Positions 22,153 to 32,439 of a stretch of DNA of 64,000 nucleotides are shown here, piece by piece. The position numbers and the translations under genes are program-made. How positions within the stretch are numbered: position 1 is the first letter of the stretch; the number at the start of each line of letters is the position of its first letter. Source of the DNA: Lota lota (taxonomy: Eukaryota > Chordata > Actinopteri > Gadiformes > Lotidae). Where the stretch lies: positions 342,001 through 406,000 of the forward strand of contig JACYXH010000791.1 of assembly GCA_026745465.1 (NCBI GenBank), in the 5' to 3' direction. The notes under the pieces were generated by a model. The model had not been told where the DNA came from. It searched no databases and saw nothing but the letters and a program-made list of their open reading frames with translations.

Positions 22153-22460
22153 ACTGTGGGAGTGTGTGTGGATGGTGGCTGGTTTAAGCAGCCTCACCTG
22201 CCCCGAGTCAGACTGATTGGACTCTGGGGCTGGGTGGGGCTGCACACCTGTTGCACATTGAGCAATCAGTGTGCACAGGTTAAACCAGCCACCACCACAC
22301 ACACTCAGGGAGAGCTCTCCAGCATGGCAGCATTAGCTGCATGCCTCATTCTATGCAACCTTTACAATATACCGAATTTTCACCACCCTGTGTCCATTGG
22401 TTTGGAGGAGCCTGAGGAAAGTCACCTAGGTGGAGTGGGAAAAGCCACCTAGGTGGCGTG
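22153..22460 (-). repeat. Dispersed repeat family B, copy 3
   Basis: Reverse complement of the copy at 15999-16312, from ctgtgggagtgtgtgtggat to gtcacctaggtgg, then a ccacctaggtgg palindrome at 22447-22458. High similarity to copy 2. Confidence 0.85.
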
Positions 22461-22639
22461 TAGGAAGTGGAGTTTGCTACAGTTACATTTTGGCATACAG
22501 AGTAACAGCATAGTATAATGACATGAGTATATTGTACAAAACTTGTTCGTAGGCACATTCTTAAAAAAACGCTCTTTTTGCTTATTAGTTTAAATTGGGT
22601 CCATCAAATCTTGACCCCCTCCATTCCTGAACTCTGTTT

Positions 22640-23215
22640 CAACCCCTGTACTTTTTTCTTTCACTCCCGTGCAGGTTTTTCCTGAGTCAGTGGTTTTACA
22701 TCTAGCCCCGCCTCGTTTGGCTCTACCGGTGGCTCGCGTGTTCCCATTGGTAGTAACTGGGGGCTTGTATTCTCTTCCCCCTCTGGGGTGGAATTCTCCT
22801 GACCTTTGGTGCTACAGGAAGGAGTTCCCTCGCCGACAATACGAGGAAGGAGATCCCTCGGCAGGGACACGAGGAGGAGTACGCCCGGCAGCGACACGGA
22901 GGAGTGTCCAGGAGTTCGGCAGTCCCCGACCGCGGACGACAAGTGGACTTCCCCCACGAATGAACGGAGGGTCCACGGGAACCCCCGGCGGATGTACCGG
23001 ACCGTCCCCGGAGAGGCGACGGAGAGTGCCGCTGAACTTTAATTAATTAGTTTGGTGTTAGGGACGGCCTAACTTATTATTTATTTAATTGTTTAATAAA
23101 TACGCCTTTTTTTTGGGCTTAAACTGACTTCCGGTTTGTGTTCACTGGGGGGAGACTACCGCGTAGTGGAACCGGGTTGCCACAGTGGTAACCCTGGCCC
23201 CTAATTTCCAACATT
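22640..23215. other. GC-rich block, possibly a retroelement end
   Basis: 22669-23046 is open in two plus-strand frames with Arg/Pro/Gly/Thr-rich products. It is followed by AT-rich sequence with 'aataaa' (23095-23100) and 'ccgggttgccaca' (23171-23183). A similar 'ccgggttgccaca' ends the GC-rich block at 34460-34770, and both contain 'gaggaggag..cctcggc' text. This fits a degraded LTR-retroelement end, but I recognise no protein domain. Confidence 0.3.
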
Positions 23216-23223
23216 ATTATTTA

Positions 23224-24066
23224 GCAAACAAACTACAGTACATTACAAAATGGATCAACAAAAATCAATGCCAAACCCATATGGCTTGAAATAGATCATC
23301 AGAATTCAGAGACCTACCCTTCCAAACAGTTAGAAACAGGTGATGTCAACAATTCTAAAAGCCTGGTGGAAGATAAATGCAATGAAAAAGTTTGATATAA
23401 CACCCTGCAAACACCCCCCCCCAATCTGGTAAAATCAAGACTTCCTTGTCAATAAAGCACCAATCAAAGATTAAATCTGGAATAAAGAAGGAATTTCCAA
23501 TTTACATCCCATTTTTAATAACAACTCTCCTCAGCTTTCAAGAATTGACCTTTCTACATACAGAAAGCAATTTCTACATACAAAATCAAAAATGCGCTAA
23601 AAGCTAAAATCAATATTTTATTAAATATATTCAACAACCACCTTTACTCTACTCTTCTTATTAAAATATCAGATTCCAAAAAAAGCGCTCAAAAATACAT
23701 AAACTCCTGACTGCAATAGAGCCAACCATTGCCATACCATAAAACAAATGAGATTGTTACTTTTCCATCTCTACTGATGCCAGCTTCTGTGAACAAATCT
23801 ACTCCAACACTTTCACCGTGACTTAATCTACAAATCTAGTTAATACAATACAAATACACAGAGCAAATCTCACTCAACATAAAATGCACAAAACGGGCCT
23901 CAATATCTCTGACATATGTTCTCACTGCTCACTCACTACCGTAGACATCTGTACCCATGCTAAATGGCACTGTCCACTGGTAAATCAATTCTGGGAAACA
24001 TCACCCACACCATGTCTTTGGTTCTGGACTGCACCATCCCACCATCCCCAAACCTCAGCGATCTAA
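23224..24066 (+). pseudogene. L1-type LINE ORF2 3' relic
   Basis: Interrupted frames culminate at 23884-24066 in HKTGLNISDICSHCSL followed by THAKWHCPLVNQFWE. This is the C-X2-C...H-X4-C motif plus the QFWE tail found at the ORF2 carboxy-terminus of teleost L1-like LINEs. Upstream text is stop-ridden. The unit is followed directly by an AT microsatellite. Confidence 0.7.
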
Positions 24067-24124
24067 CAACTCACAATATTATGATTCAAAACCTGTTTTA
24101 GTCACCCTTGCCATCGCCATGAAC

Positions 24125-24126
<2 letters not shown>

Positions 24127-24183
<57 letters not shown>
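24127..24183. repeat. (AT)n microsatellite
   Basis: Uninterrupted TA/AT dinucleotides immediately downstream of the L1 relic. Confidence 0.97.
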
Positions 24184-24185
<2 letters not shown>

Positions 24186-24734
24186 CTGTTTACAAAACAA
24201 AAGCATAAACTTACACCATTACGGACTAAATTAATCACAGCACACATCACACAAAAAAACGACAGGCTCTTTAAAAAACCAGTCTGAATACTTTTTACAG
24301 ATCTGGAAACTAATTATTTCCTTTCTAAATGTGCCTGTGAGCTAACACCACTCCCAAATACTCATGCATGTACAGATACTGTACACACATACATACTTAT
24401 ATAAACACTGACACTGATGCACTTATAAATGCACAAATATAACACCCCAATCTATTCTTACCTTATTACAACTTCCTTTCCCTATTCTCTTATGATCCCT
24501 CATTATTCTTGTGATTTTTAATATCTTTTTCTGTTTAGTTGCTAACACAACATTGTTGTCCCCTCCATTAACAAATCAGATGTAATTTTGACTTTGTTGC
24601 TGCCGTCCAATTAGCTGTCCAGCCTCTGTGTGAGAATGTGTGCATGTGCATTTGATTTTGTTTGTCGGTTAATCAGTCTAGTCAGTCCATTTGTCTGACT
24701 GTCTTTCTATCTTGTATATTTTTACGTGTCTTTA

Positions 24735-25045
24735 TTAATGTGGCGTATGGGGGGCGTGGCTTAGCGTCGGCTGCAGACTGGGGAGCGGGGCGGCTCAACC
24801 AGGGGAACTGACACAGCTGTAGGAGGTGAGCATAATGATGAAAAAGTATATAAATACTGACGTGGAGTTGTGCTCGCTCTCCTACAGTGAGGTCGGGTCC
24901 TGCTTCGCGGTCGGATGGAAAGCGATCACGAAGTCCGTTGAGTTTATTAAAGCATTGCAACGTGTGTGTGTAGCGCAGCCCGATCCGTGGAAATTGGGCA
25001 CTCGGTGTCCCCTCCACTGCTGAATAATAAGCTACACGTGATCGC
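24735..25045 (+). repeat. Possible solo LTR
   Basis: A GC-richer island in AT-rich surroundings with a TATA-like 'tataaatact' at 24850, a 'ttattaaag' polyadenylation-like site at 24944 and a 'cccgatccgtgg' segment after it. This order (promoter, poly-A, short U5) suggests an LTR, but ends and target duplication are not defined and no internal domain is nearby. Confidence 0.3.
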
Positions 25046-25189
25046 TTTTCCCTCTGTACACGTTTCCCTCTGTTCAAACCCTCTGGAGTAACGTAGACTT
25101 TGCTACAATTATTTCTTAACCTAGGTAAATTTGTAGTTCTTTAGTTCTATTTTCATTAATTTTCTTTGTCTGTTCTGGGGCGGCTTCAC

Positions 25190-25192
<3 letters not shown>

Positions 25193-25252
<60 letters not shown>
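25193..25252. repeat. (AT)n microsatellite
   Basis: About 30 TA units. Confidence 0.97.
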
Positions 25253-25255
<3 letters not shown>

Positions 25256-25960
25256 AAATGTTGGCAGCATAGCTTTCACTAAAGTTAATCCTGCTTTAAG
25301 TACAGTGAGGCCACCAACATGAAACTGTGATTTATTGTTAACAGTTTTAAAGGTTTGAATAGTTCAAATAACACAACTTGTGTTTGAAGAAATCAATTAA
25401 ACAGATCCAGAAAATATTTTTAAGTAGATTATTAATTAATTAAAATATCAAACAGTTTTGGGCTAGGACAATAACACAACTTAAAAAATATCAAGCAGAA
25501 ACTTTTAAGTATTGAACTTAATACAAGCTACAGAAGATGCCTGTTAATCTTAATCAAAGCTAAAACATTGTTATTATTTAAGAAGTACAGTTAAACTTAA
25601 ACTAAGTCCAAACATATCACCACTGTTTTTGTAATCAAATTAGATGGGTCATGGTGTCATTAACAATTCAATATTAGTTATATCTAACACAGTTAATAGA
25701 TTTCCACCGGGTATTGGAATTAGAGTCATATAATTGCAATTGTAAAAACAATCTTTGCCGATTCATTCACAAATTGATTCAGTGCCATTCTTCAGTTATC
25801 TTGCCTTCTTTGTCATCTTCTTTATTCTATAATTTATAAAGGACACAACATACTTCCTGTTATTACATGTAAACAGAAAGGCACGGAGACATGGAAACTA
25901 AATCATACATAATTATTAGTGTGTACAAATTTAATATTTCCTTGGTGGGTCTTTAAATAA
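25253..25960. other. AT-rich, no gene seen
   Basis: No open frame, terminal repeat or splice-bounded exon recognised. On the minus strand this lies downstream of the last visible YTHDC2 exon; no next exon is found here. Confidence 0.45.
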
Positions 25961-25966
25961 ACATAC

Positions 25967-26152
25967 CTGTATGACACCATCTGGACTACAGACAGGAGAC
26001 TGAGAGGCATCTTGGTTAGGTAAAGTGGTTCTACTGCTACAAATTCTCCAGGATGATATCTCCTGAGATCCCTCAGACAGCATGGGCCAGGGCCGCTGAC
26101 CAATACCAGCTGGTTGAAGCAAGCCCACTGCTTGTTCCTCTGCTATAAGGAC
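25967..26152 (-). CDS. ythdc2: YTHDC2 exon (inverted relative to 12-14 kb)
   Basis: On the minus strand, acceptor ttttttcatcgcag and donor cag|gtatgt bound 186 nt (62 codons, phase 0 to 0). The peptide starts VLIAEEQAVGLLQPAGIGQR and continues with PWPMLSEGSQ and SSWRICSSR. This corresponds to the VLSTEEQSAGLQQPSGIGQR-PRPM segment of vertebrate YTHDC2, which leads into the low-complexity Ser/Pro-rich linker before the YTH domain. It follows the exon at 26293-26412 across a ~140-bp intron. No YTH-domain exon was recognised in the window. All four exons are open and phase-consistent, so there is no sign of pseudogene decay. Confidence 0.87.
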
Positions 26153-26292
26153 CTGCGATGAAAAAATTGATATTTAGTTTCACCACCTGCGCACTGAGTT
26201 TTTGAAATTACTCAGCTTGTGACATTCAAATCACACTAATATCATTTAGCATTGCGGTTCAGTTTTTAGGAGCAATTTGAAGGCAGACATAC

Positions 26293-26412
26293 AGAGACCA
26301 GGGCACAGATTGTGGCTTCATCTTGCTGTGACAAGGGTTTTGATGGGGATCGCATTCTTCTGAGAAACATGCTGTGCCACTTCTGCCTGAGCTGGAACAC
26401 CAATTTTGCTGT
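26293..26412 (-). CDS. ythdc2: YTHDC2 exon (inverted relative to 12-14 kb)
   Basis: 120 nt, phase 0 to 0, acceptor ctgattgtcag, donor tct|gtatgt. Reads TAKLVFQLRQKWHSMFLRRM then RSPSKPLSQQDEATICALVS. This is an almost residue-for-residue match to the LLLQLRQKWHSLFLRRMRAPSKP-WSQ-DEATI block of vertebrate YTHDC2. In the protein this block directly follows the LEPE end of the exon at 13923-14032, which sits on the plus strand 12.4 kb away. The orientation switch falls within a single intron. Confidence 0.9.
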
Positions 26413-26419
26413 CTGACAA

Positions 26420-27087
26420 TCAGTTAAGAAAAAGGATAAACATGGACACATGACAAAAAACATGAAACAAAACAAAGGTTATGAATGTAACTACGGCTCC
26501 TGATGATCACATTAGCGCTATAGCTTGCATTGGCACCTGCATTTTCATCATGCCCATGCGCAGGTTGAGTACCAATAAAGTTATCTGCCACCTCTGTGAT
26601 GTAGATCACATGCCCCCACTATGAACTACATGTACACGCGGAAAATATTTAGTACAAAATGTTTCCATTTCGCAAGACACTTTTATCCAAAGTGCCCAGG
26701 TAGATACATGTCTATGTCTGTGGTCATGAGTCAAACAAAAAAATTATTGGGGTTTAAAGGTAATTTGTGGGCAGGTCAGTTAAAATATACAAAATAAGCT
26801 GAGAAAGACTAACCAGCCAAAACATGCCAAAAAAGAATCCCCCCGCTTACCCCTCCTTTTCCAACAATTACGACAGCCTATTCTGGCCTGTATTGTGTAA
26901 GGTGCCAGTAGGTACCTTACATGCAAAAAAGCATGTATTAAATTAATTTTAATCACACCATGGTCGATTTTTCATTGCTCTGGCCTGCGAAAAAATCTGT
27001 TTAACCAATCAGAATGTGGTATCTTAGTCAGATGTTTATCTTTATCGCAACAGTTTCGTTTTGCATACCAACTTACTCCGAAAGAGT
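26420..27087. other. Intron-like or flanking sequence, no gene seen
   Basis: Upstream, in minus-strand sense, of the exon at 26412. No repeat ends or coding segment identified. If a genomic inversion underlies the split gene, one breakpoint should lie here or to the right of it. Confidence 0.35.
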
Positions 27088-27092
27088 GATAG

Positions 27093-27552
27093 TGTCACGT
27101 CACCCTCTGCCACCATCTAGTGGCGCCGGCTGCCACTTCACCATGTGCTTCTGTTTACCTTCCCTCGTCAATCACCCACGTGCACTCCGGTCTTCACTCC
27201 TGTCCACCATCAGCTAATCAGCGCACTCTACTTAACCCTCGCTCCCCAAGCAGCCGGCGCCAGATCGTTGTGTTCCAACCTTGAGTCAGTACCACGTTCC
27301 CGCATTAAGTATAGAGTTACTTTATCTTTACCCGTACCTTGCTTACCCTTAACTTGCCTTTACCTCTACCCAGTTTTCCTGATCATCTACCCGATTCCTG
27401 TTACCAACCTCCGGACTGCCTTCCCGTTGTCGATTCACGCCTGCAAAGACTCCCCGCCTGCTCCCGTCTGTCTGTCTGCCTGACTTCTTGCCTGCCAACT
27501 GCCTGTCCGACTACCCGCCTGCCTACGTCCTTCTGCCTGCCTGACTTTCCGC
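27093..27552 (+). repeat. 5' LTR, 3'-truncated
   Basis: Starts tgtcacgtcaccctctgcca. Matches 31838-32297 with no difference that I can see. Truncated relative to the 595-bp 3' LTR by 135 bp. It contains CTGTCTGTCTGCCTG-type short repeats near its break. Confidence 0.95.
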
Positions 27553-27576
27553 TCTGCCTCTTCCCAGCAAGGAGCT

Positions 27577-28509
27577 TTGTTGGAACAGCACCGTGAGACT
27601 CTAAAGGACATCATCGGCGCAATTCGTGGTCTAGAGATTGGCCTTGCCTCTGTCCAGACTCAGCTCGGTGCTCTAGCTACACCACCTGTGTCTCCACCCC
27701 CGCCTGTTGTTCCAGAGACTGCGTCGGTCCGAGAGCCCAAGATCCCGACGCCGGACAAGTATGAGGGGGATTTGGGAGGATGTAGAGCTTTCCTCATGCA
27801 ATGTGAGTTGGTCTTTGACTTACAACCCCTCTCATATCAATCTGATAAGGCGAAGGTGGCCTTCGTTATGGAACTGCTGCGGGGAAAACCTTTGGAGTGG
27901 GCGTCTGCTTTGTGGGAACGAACGGACCCGTGTCTATCGTCGTACCGTGAGTTCTCTGCCATAATGAGAAAATTGTTTAAACATCCCGTCCGAGGAAAGG
28001 ACGCTTCGAAGCGGTTGTGCTCGCTGCGTCAGGGGTCACGCAGCGTAGCGGAGTTTGTGATCGAGTTCCGAACATTGGCCGGTGAGAGTGGGTGGAACGA
28101 AGAGTCTCTTCAGGCCATTTTTCATCAGGGATTGTCTGAACAATTAAAGGATGAATTAATCTCGTATCCTGAACCTAAGGACTTAGACGAATTAGTGGCT
28201 TTATCCATCCGGGTCGATAACAGGTGCCGAGAGAGAAGGAGGGATAAACGTGAGAGGTTTTCCAACCATTCTCCGGGTCGCCAGTCTTCCAGGTATGGAG
28301 CGGAGTTGGGGGACCGAGTTACGTCCCAGGAGTCTAAGGGAGAACCGCGGTTGTACGACTCCGAGCCCATGCAAGTAGGCCGAGCTCACCTGTCCCCGTC
28401 CGAGCGCCAACACCGGCGAGCTACCAGAGTCTGTCTGTACTGCGGTCTTCCTGGTCATTTCATTAGTGCCTGTCCCACGCGTCCGGGAAAAGAGCCGTCT
28501 CGTCAGTAA
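27577..28509 (+). CDS. gag: Gag polyprotein of gypsy element (5'-truncated)
   Basis: About 310 codons without an ATG at the start; the frame opens directly from the truncated LTR, so the native N-terminus is lost. A short coiled region (residues ~1-35) and a proline-rich stretch are followed by the retrotransposon gag capsid region (about residues 55-215), with [15 protein letters not shown] and the FxxxFR-type segment [14 protein letters not shown]. An Arg/Glu-rich linker leads to one CCHC zinc knuckle, [14 protein letters not shown] (about residues 286-299), which binds RNA during packaging. The stop TAA at 28507 lies just after a GGGAAAA heptamer; pol is in the -1 frame. Gag would assemble cytoplasmic particles. 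Loss of the start probably prevents normal translation. Confidence 0.92.
   Translation: MLEQHRETLKDIIGAIRGLEIGLASVQTQLGALATPPVSPPPPVVPETASVREPKIPTPDKYEGDLGGCRAFLMQCELVFDLQPLSYQSDKAKVAFVMELLRGKPLEWASALWERTDPCLSSYREFSAIMRKLFKHPVRGKDASKRLCSLRQGSRSVAEFVIEFRTLAGESGWNEESLQAIFHQGLSEQLKDELISYPEPKDLDELVALSIRVDNRCRERRRDKRERFSNHSPGRQSSRYGAELGDRVTSQESKGEPRLYDSEPMQVGRAHLSPSERQHRRATRVCLYCGLPGHFISACPTRPGKEPSRQ
28485..28491 (+). promoter_or_regulatory. -1 ribosomal frameshift heptamer GGGAAAA
   Basis: The heptamer sits exactly as X-XXY-YYZ in the gag frame (ccG GGA AAA). A -1 slip there puts ribosomes into a frame that is open through the protease DSG motif at 28617-28625 and into reverse transcriptase. The gag stop follows 16 bases later. 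PEG10, a mammalian gene derived from sushi-type elements, uses the related GGGAAAC. Whether a stimulatory RNA structure follows was not computed. Confidence 0.8.
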
Positions 28510-31500
28510 TTCGAGGGGTTCTGGCGAGTCGAACTCTTATTCCCTCTGTTTTCCGACCTCAGTTAGATGCCGTTCTCTCGTGGCAAGGCCAGGCGATTCC
28601 ACTCTCAGTTCTTTTCGATTCAGGGTTCGACGAGTCATTTATTGATAGTGAGTTGGTTAAACAACTCAAAATAGATACGACCCCGCTTAGTTCCCCTATC
28701 GAGACTCAGGCTCTCAATGGAAAGTCCCTCGGCCGTATTAAGCACCAAACAGTACCGGTTTCCTTGTTAATCTCGGGCAATCACCGCGAGACACTTCCAC
28801 TTCATATTATGGACTGTCCCGCTTCCCCAATAGTGTTGGGTTTCCCTTGGTTGCGAGAGCACAATCCTAACATCGATTGGCAATCGGCCCGTATTACGTC
28901 CTGGAGCCCTCACTGCCTTTCCCACTGCCTTCGCTCCGCCTCGCCTCCCCACGTCGTTGAATCCACGAGACCATCACTTCCTGACCTGTCCGCGGTTCCA
29001 GATTGTTACCATGATCTCGCGGAGGTTTTTAGTAAGACTCACACTCTCACCTTGCCCCCCCACCGCCCATACGACTGCTCCATAGACCTCCTTCCGGGCG
29101 CACCCCTGCCTAACAGTCGGTTATTCAATCTCTCCCGCCCGGAACGGGAGGCTATGGAGCAGTACATTCAGGAATCCCTGGGCGCGGGAATTATTCGTCC
29201 TTCCTCTTCTCCGGTTGGAGCGGGGTTTTTTTTTGTTGCTTAGAAGGACCATTCCCTCCGTCCTTGTATTGATTATAGAGGCCTGAATGGTATCACCATT
29301 AAGAACAAATACCCTCTGCCCCTGATCAGCTCTGCCTTTGTTCCCCTCCACGGGGCCCAGATTTTTTCTAAACTCGATCTACGTAACGCGTACCATTTGG
29401 TCCGCATCCGGGAGGGGGACGAGTGGAAGACGGCGTTCAACACTCCCCTTGGCCACTTCGAGTATCTAGTGATGCCTTTCGGTCTCACTAACGCCCCAGC
29501 CGTCTTCCAAGCTCTCGTGAACGACGTCCTTCGCGACATGCTGAACCGCTCGGTTTTCGTTTACTTAGATGACATCCTCATCTTTTCCGAGTCGTTGGAG
29601 GAACATAAGATCCACGTCCGGCAGGTTCTCCAGCGGCTCCTGGAAAATCGGCTTTTCGTCAAAGCCGAGAAGTGCGAGTTTCATGTCACCTCCACTTCTT
29701 TCCTGGGATACATCATCGGCCAGGGACAGGTCAGGATGGACCCTGCAAAGGTCTCGGCGGTTGCTGAATGGCCCACTCCCTCTACCCGGAAGAAGCTCCA
29801 GCAATTCCTTGGTTTTGCAAACTTCTATCGGCGGTTCATCCGCGGTTACAGTCAGATCGCGGCACCCCTCACTGCTCTGACCTCCATTAAGAGCCCTTTT
29901 CTATGGACCTCGGAGGCCGAAGCAGCGTTCCTCAACCTCAAGGAACGCTTCGTCTCCTCCCCGATTCTCGTCCAACCCAACCCTGCAAACCAGTTCGTGG
30001 TGGAGGTGGACGCTTCGGACACCGGTGTGGGCGCAGTGCTTTCCCAGCGTTCCTCCTCCGACCAGAAAATGCACCCGTGCGCTTTCTTCTCCCGCCGCCT
30101 GACTCCTCCCGAGAGGAATTACGACGTGGGCAACCGTGAGCTCTTGGCCGTCAAGTTGGCACTAGAAGAATGGCGACACTGGCTGGAGGGAGCCGAGCAG
30201 CCATTCGTTGTTTGGACGGACCACCGGAACCTGGAGTACATTCAATCCGCAAAAAGGCTGAACTCTCGGCAGGCCAGGTGGGCCCTGTTCTTCGGTCGAT
30301 TTAACTTTACCCTCACTTACCGGCCCGGTTCCAGAAACGTTAAGCCCGACGCCTTGTCTCGCCTCTATTCCCCGGAGGATCCCAACCCGGATCCTGAACC
30401 CATTCTGCCCCCGGTTTGCTTGGTAGCGACACTTACCTGGGAGGTCGAGTCCGCCGTCCTCCAGGCCCAGGAACACCAGCCCGACCCGGGTACCGGTCCC
30501 ACCGGTCGCCTTTTTGTCCCGGACATGGAGCGTTCAAGGGTCCTTTCGTGGGCACACTCCACCAGGCTCACCTGCCATCCTGGCGTGACCCGAACTCTGG
30601 AGTTCATCCGCCTGCGTTTTTGGTGGCCAACGATGGACACGGACGTTCGTGGTTACGTCGCAGCCTGCCCAACGTGTTCGCGCAGTAAGACCTCAACTCG
30701 GTCCCGCTCCGGTCTTCTCCGACCCTTGCCCATTCCCAGCCGCCCCTGGTCTCACATCGCCTTGGACTTCGTCACCGGTCTTCCCCCTTCTGACGGCAAC
30801 ACCACCATCCTTACCATCATCGACCGGTTCTCCAAGGCTGCTCATTTCCTCGCGCTCCCCAAACTCCCCTCTGCTAAGGAGACTGCGGAACTCCTCGTCG
30901 CCCACGTCTTTCGACTACACGGCATTCCGATGGACGTGGTCTCAGACCGAGGTCCCCAGTTTACATCCCAGGTTTGGCGAGCCTTCTGCACTGCTCTGGG
31001 GGCCTCGGTCAGCCTGTCCTCGGGATACCACCCCCAGACCAACGGCCAAGCTGAACGGGCAAATCAGGAAATGGAGGCGGCGTTACGTTGCGTCACTGAA
31101 GCGAACCCCTCCACATGGAGTTCCCAGTTACCGTGGGTTGAATATGCCCACAACTCCCTAGAGAACTCCTCCACCGGTTTATCCCCGTTTCAGTGCTCCT
31201 TGGGGTATCAGCCACCTCTATTTCCTTCCATGGAGGCGGAGATCGCCGTACCATCAGTGCAGGCTCACATGCAACGCTGCCAGAGGACCTGGAAGCGCAC
31301 TCGGACGGCGCTCCTCCGGGCCTCCTCCCGTTCCCAGAAACAGGCCAACAAACGCCGCGCACCTGCCCCTCATTATACCCCAGGCCAAAGGGTTTGGCTC
31401 CGTTCTAAGGATCTTCCCCTCAAGGGAGAGACACAGAAGCTTTCGCCCCGTTACATCGGTCCGTTCGAGATTGAGGCAATCGTCAACCCCTGTGCTGTCC

Positions 31501-31865
31501 GCCTCAGACTACCTGCCACCCTTCGCATTCACCCCACATTCCATGTTTCTCAAGTCAAGCCTGTTTCCTCCAGTCCCCTGTCTATCCCGTCCCCGGCCCC
31601 GCCCCCTCCCCGGATCATCGATAACCACCCGGCCTGGACGGTGCGTCGTCTTCTAGATGTTCGTCGTCGCGGCCGAGGACATCAGTATCTGGTGGACTGG
31701 GAGGGGTACGGTCCGGAGGAACGTTCATGGGTTCCGCGGAGCTATATCCTGGATGCGTCCCTCATCAGGGATTTCCACCGTCAGCACCCTTCCCTTCCCG
31801 GGCGTTCGCCTGGAGGCGATCGTCGAGGGGGGGGTACTGTCACGTCACCCTCTGCCACCATCTAG
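28492..31865 (+). pseudogene. pol: Pol polyprotein of gypsy element, one in-frame stop
   Basis: The frame runs open from the frameshift site to 31865 apart from a single TAG at 29241-29243, in the fingers region of reverse transcriptase just after GAGFFFVA; homology continues in the same frame right after it. Domains in order: aspartic protease (LFDSGFDES, 28611-28637); reverse transcriptase with VYLDDILIF (YLDD at 29562-29573); RNase H starting [15 protein letters not shown]; integrase zinc-binding region (THSTR..CHPG..CPTC); integrase core with [18 protein letters not shown] and [12 protein letters not shown] as the D, D, E residues; and a carboxy-terminal chromodomain ([17 protein letters not shown]). 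The chromodomain would direct integration through histone marks. The stop is the only obvious inactivating change in pol, in keeping with the identical LTRs. Confidence 0.93.
31825..31836 (+). promoter_or_regulatory. Polypurine tract (plus-strand primer)
   Basis: The run [14 protein letters not shown] immediately upstream of the 3' LTR start at 31838, the standard position of the primer for plus-strand DNA synthesis. Confidence 0.85.
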
Positions 31866-32432
31866 TGGCGCCGGCTGCCACTTCACCATGTGCTTCTGTT
31901 TACCTTCCCTCGTCAATCACCCACGTGCACTCCGGTCTTCACTCCTGTCCACCATCAGCTAATCAGCGCACTCTACTTAACCCTCGCTCCCCAAGCAGCC
32001 GGCGCCAGATCGTTGTGTTCCAACCTTGAGTCAGTACCACGTTCCCGCATTAAGTATAGAGTTACTTTATCTTTACCCGTACCTTGCTTACCCTTAACTT
32101 GCCTTTACCTCTACCCAGTTTTCCTGATCATCTACCCGATTCCTGTTACCAACCTCCGGACTGCCTTCCCGTTGTCGATTCACGCCTGCAAAGACTCCCC
32201 GCCTGCTCCCGTCTGTCTGTCTGCCTGACTTCTTGCCTGCCAACTGCCTGTCCGACTACCCGCCTGCCTACGTCCTTCTGCCTGCCTGACTTTCCGCCTG
32301 ACCTCGAACCATTGCCTGTCTGACTACGCCTTGCCCTGCCCTATTGTACTGTTATATTAAACGTCATAGTCAACCACACCATCTCCGCCTGCTGTGTTCC
32401 GCATTTGGGTTTACCAGTCGTCCCCCGTAACA
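31838..32432 (+). repeat. 3' LTR, complete (595 bp)
   Basis: TG...CA ends (tgtcacgtc ... cccgtaaca). It contains a likely poly-A region 'tatattaaacgtcat' at 32352 and the 'gcatttgggt' motif common to fish gypsy LTR ends. Followed by the gatag target duplication. Confidence 0.95.
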
Positions 32433-32439
32433 GATAGCT

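Larger units (their letters stand above)
27088..32437 (+). mobile_element. Ty3/gypsy LTR retrotransposon, chromovirus (sushi-like)
   Basis: A perfect 5-bp target duplication, gatag, flanks the element (27088-27092 and 32433-32437). Order: partial 5' LTR, gag, protease, reverse transcriptase/RNase H, integrase with chromodomain, polypurine tract, full 3' LTR. The two LTRs look identical over the 460 bp they share, indicating a young insertion. The 5' LTR breaks off at 27552 and passes directly into gag. The last 135 bp of the LTR, the tRNA primer site, the leader and probably the gag start are gone. With one in-frame stop in pol as well, this copy cannot replicate by itself. Gene order plus chromodomain place it with fish sushi-type chromoviruses. 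Confidence 0.95.

Noticed and set aside
22669..23046. 125-codon open frame as a host gene
   Set aside because: No homology recognised, two overlapping plus frames equally open, and LTR-like features follow; treated as part of an unclassified retroelement-like block.
27145..27596. Leu/Pro/Thr-rich frames in the 5' LTR, repeated at 31890-32323
   Set aside because: Identical because the LTRs are identical; LTR sequence with CTGCCTG-type repeats, not protein-coding.
29565..31408. Several 60-170-codon frames within gypsy pol in other frames
   Set aside because: Shadows of the GC-rich pol frame; the domain motifs are only in the frame annotated.
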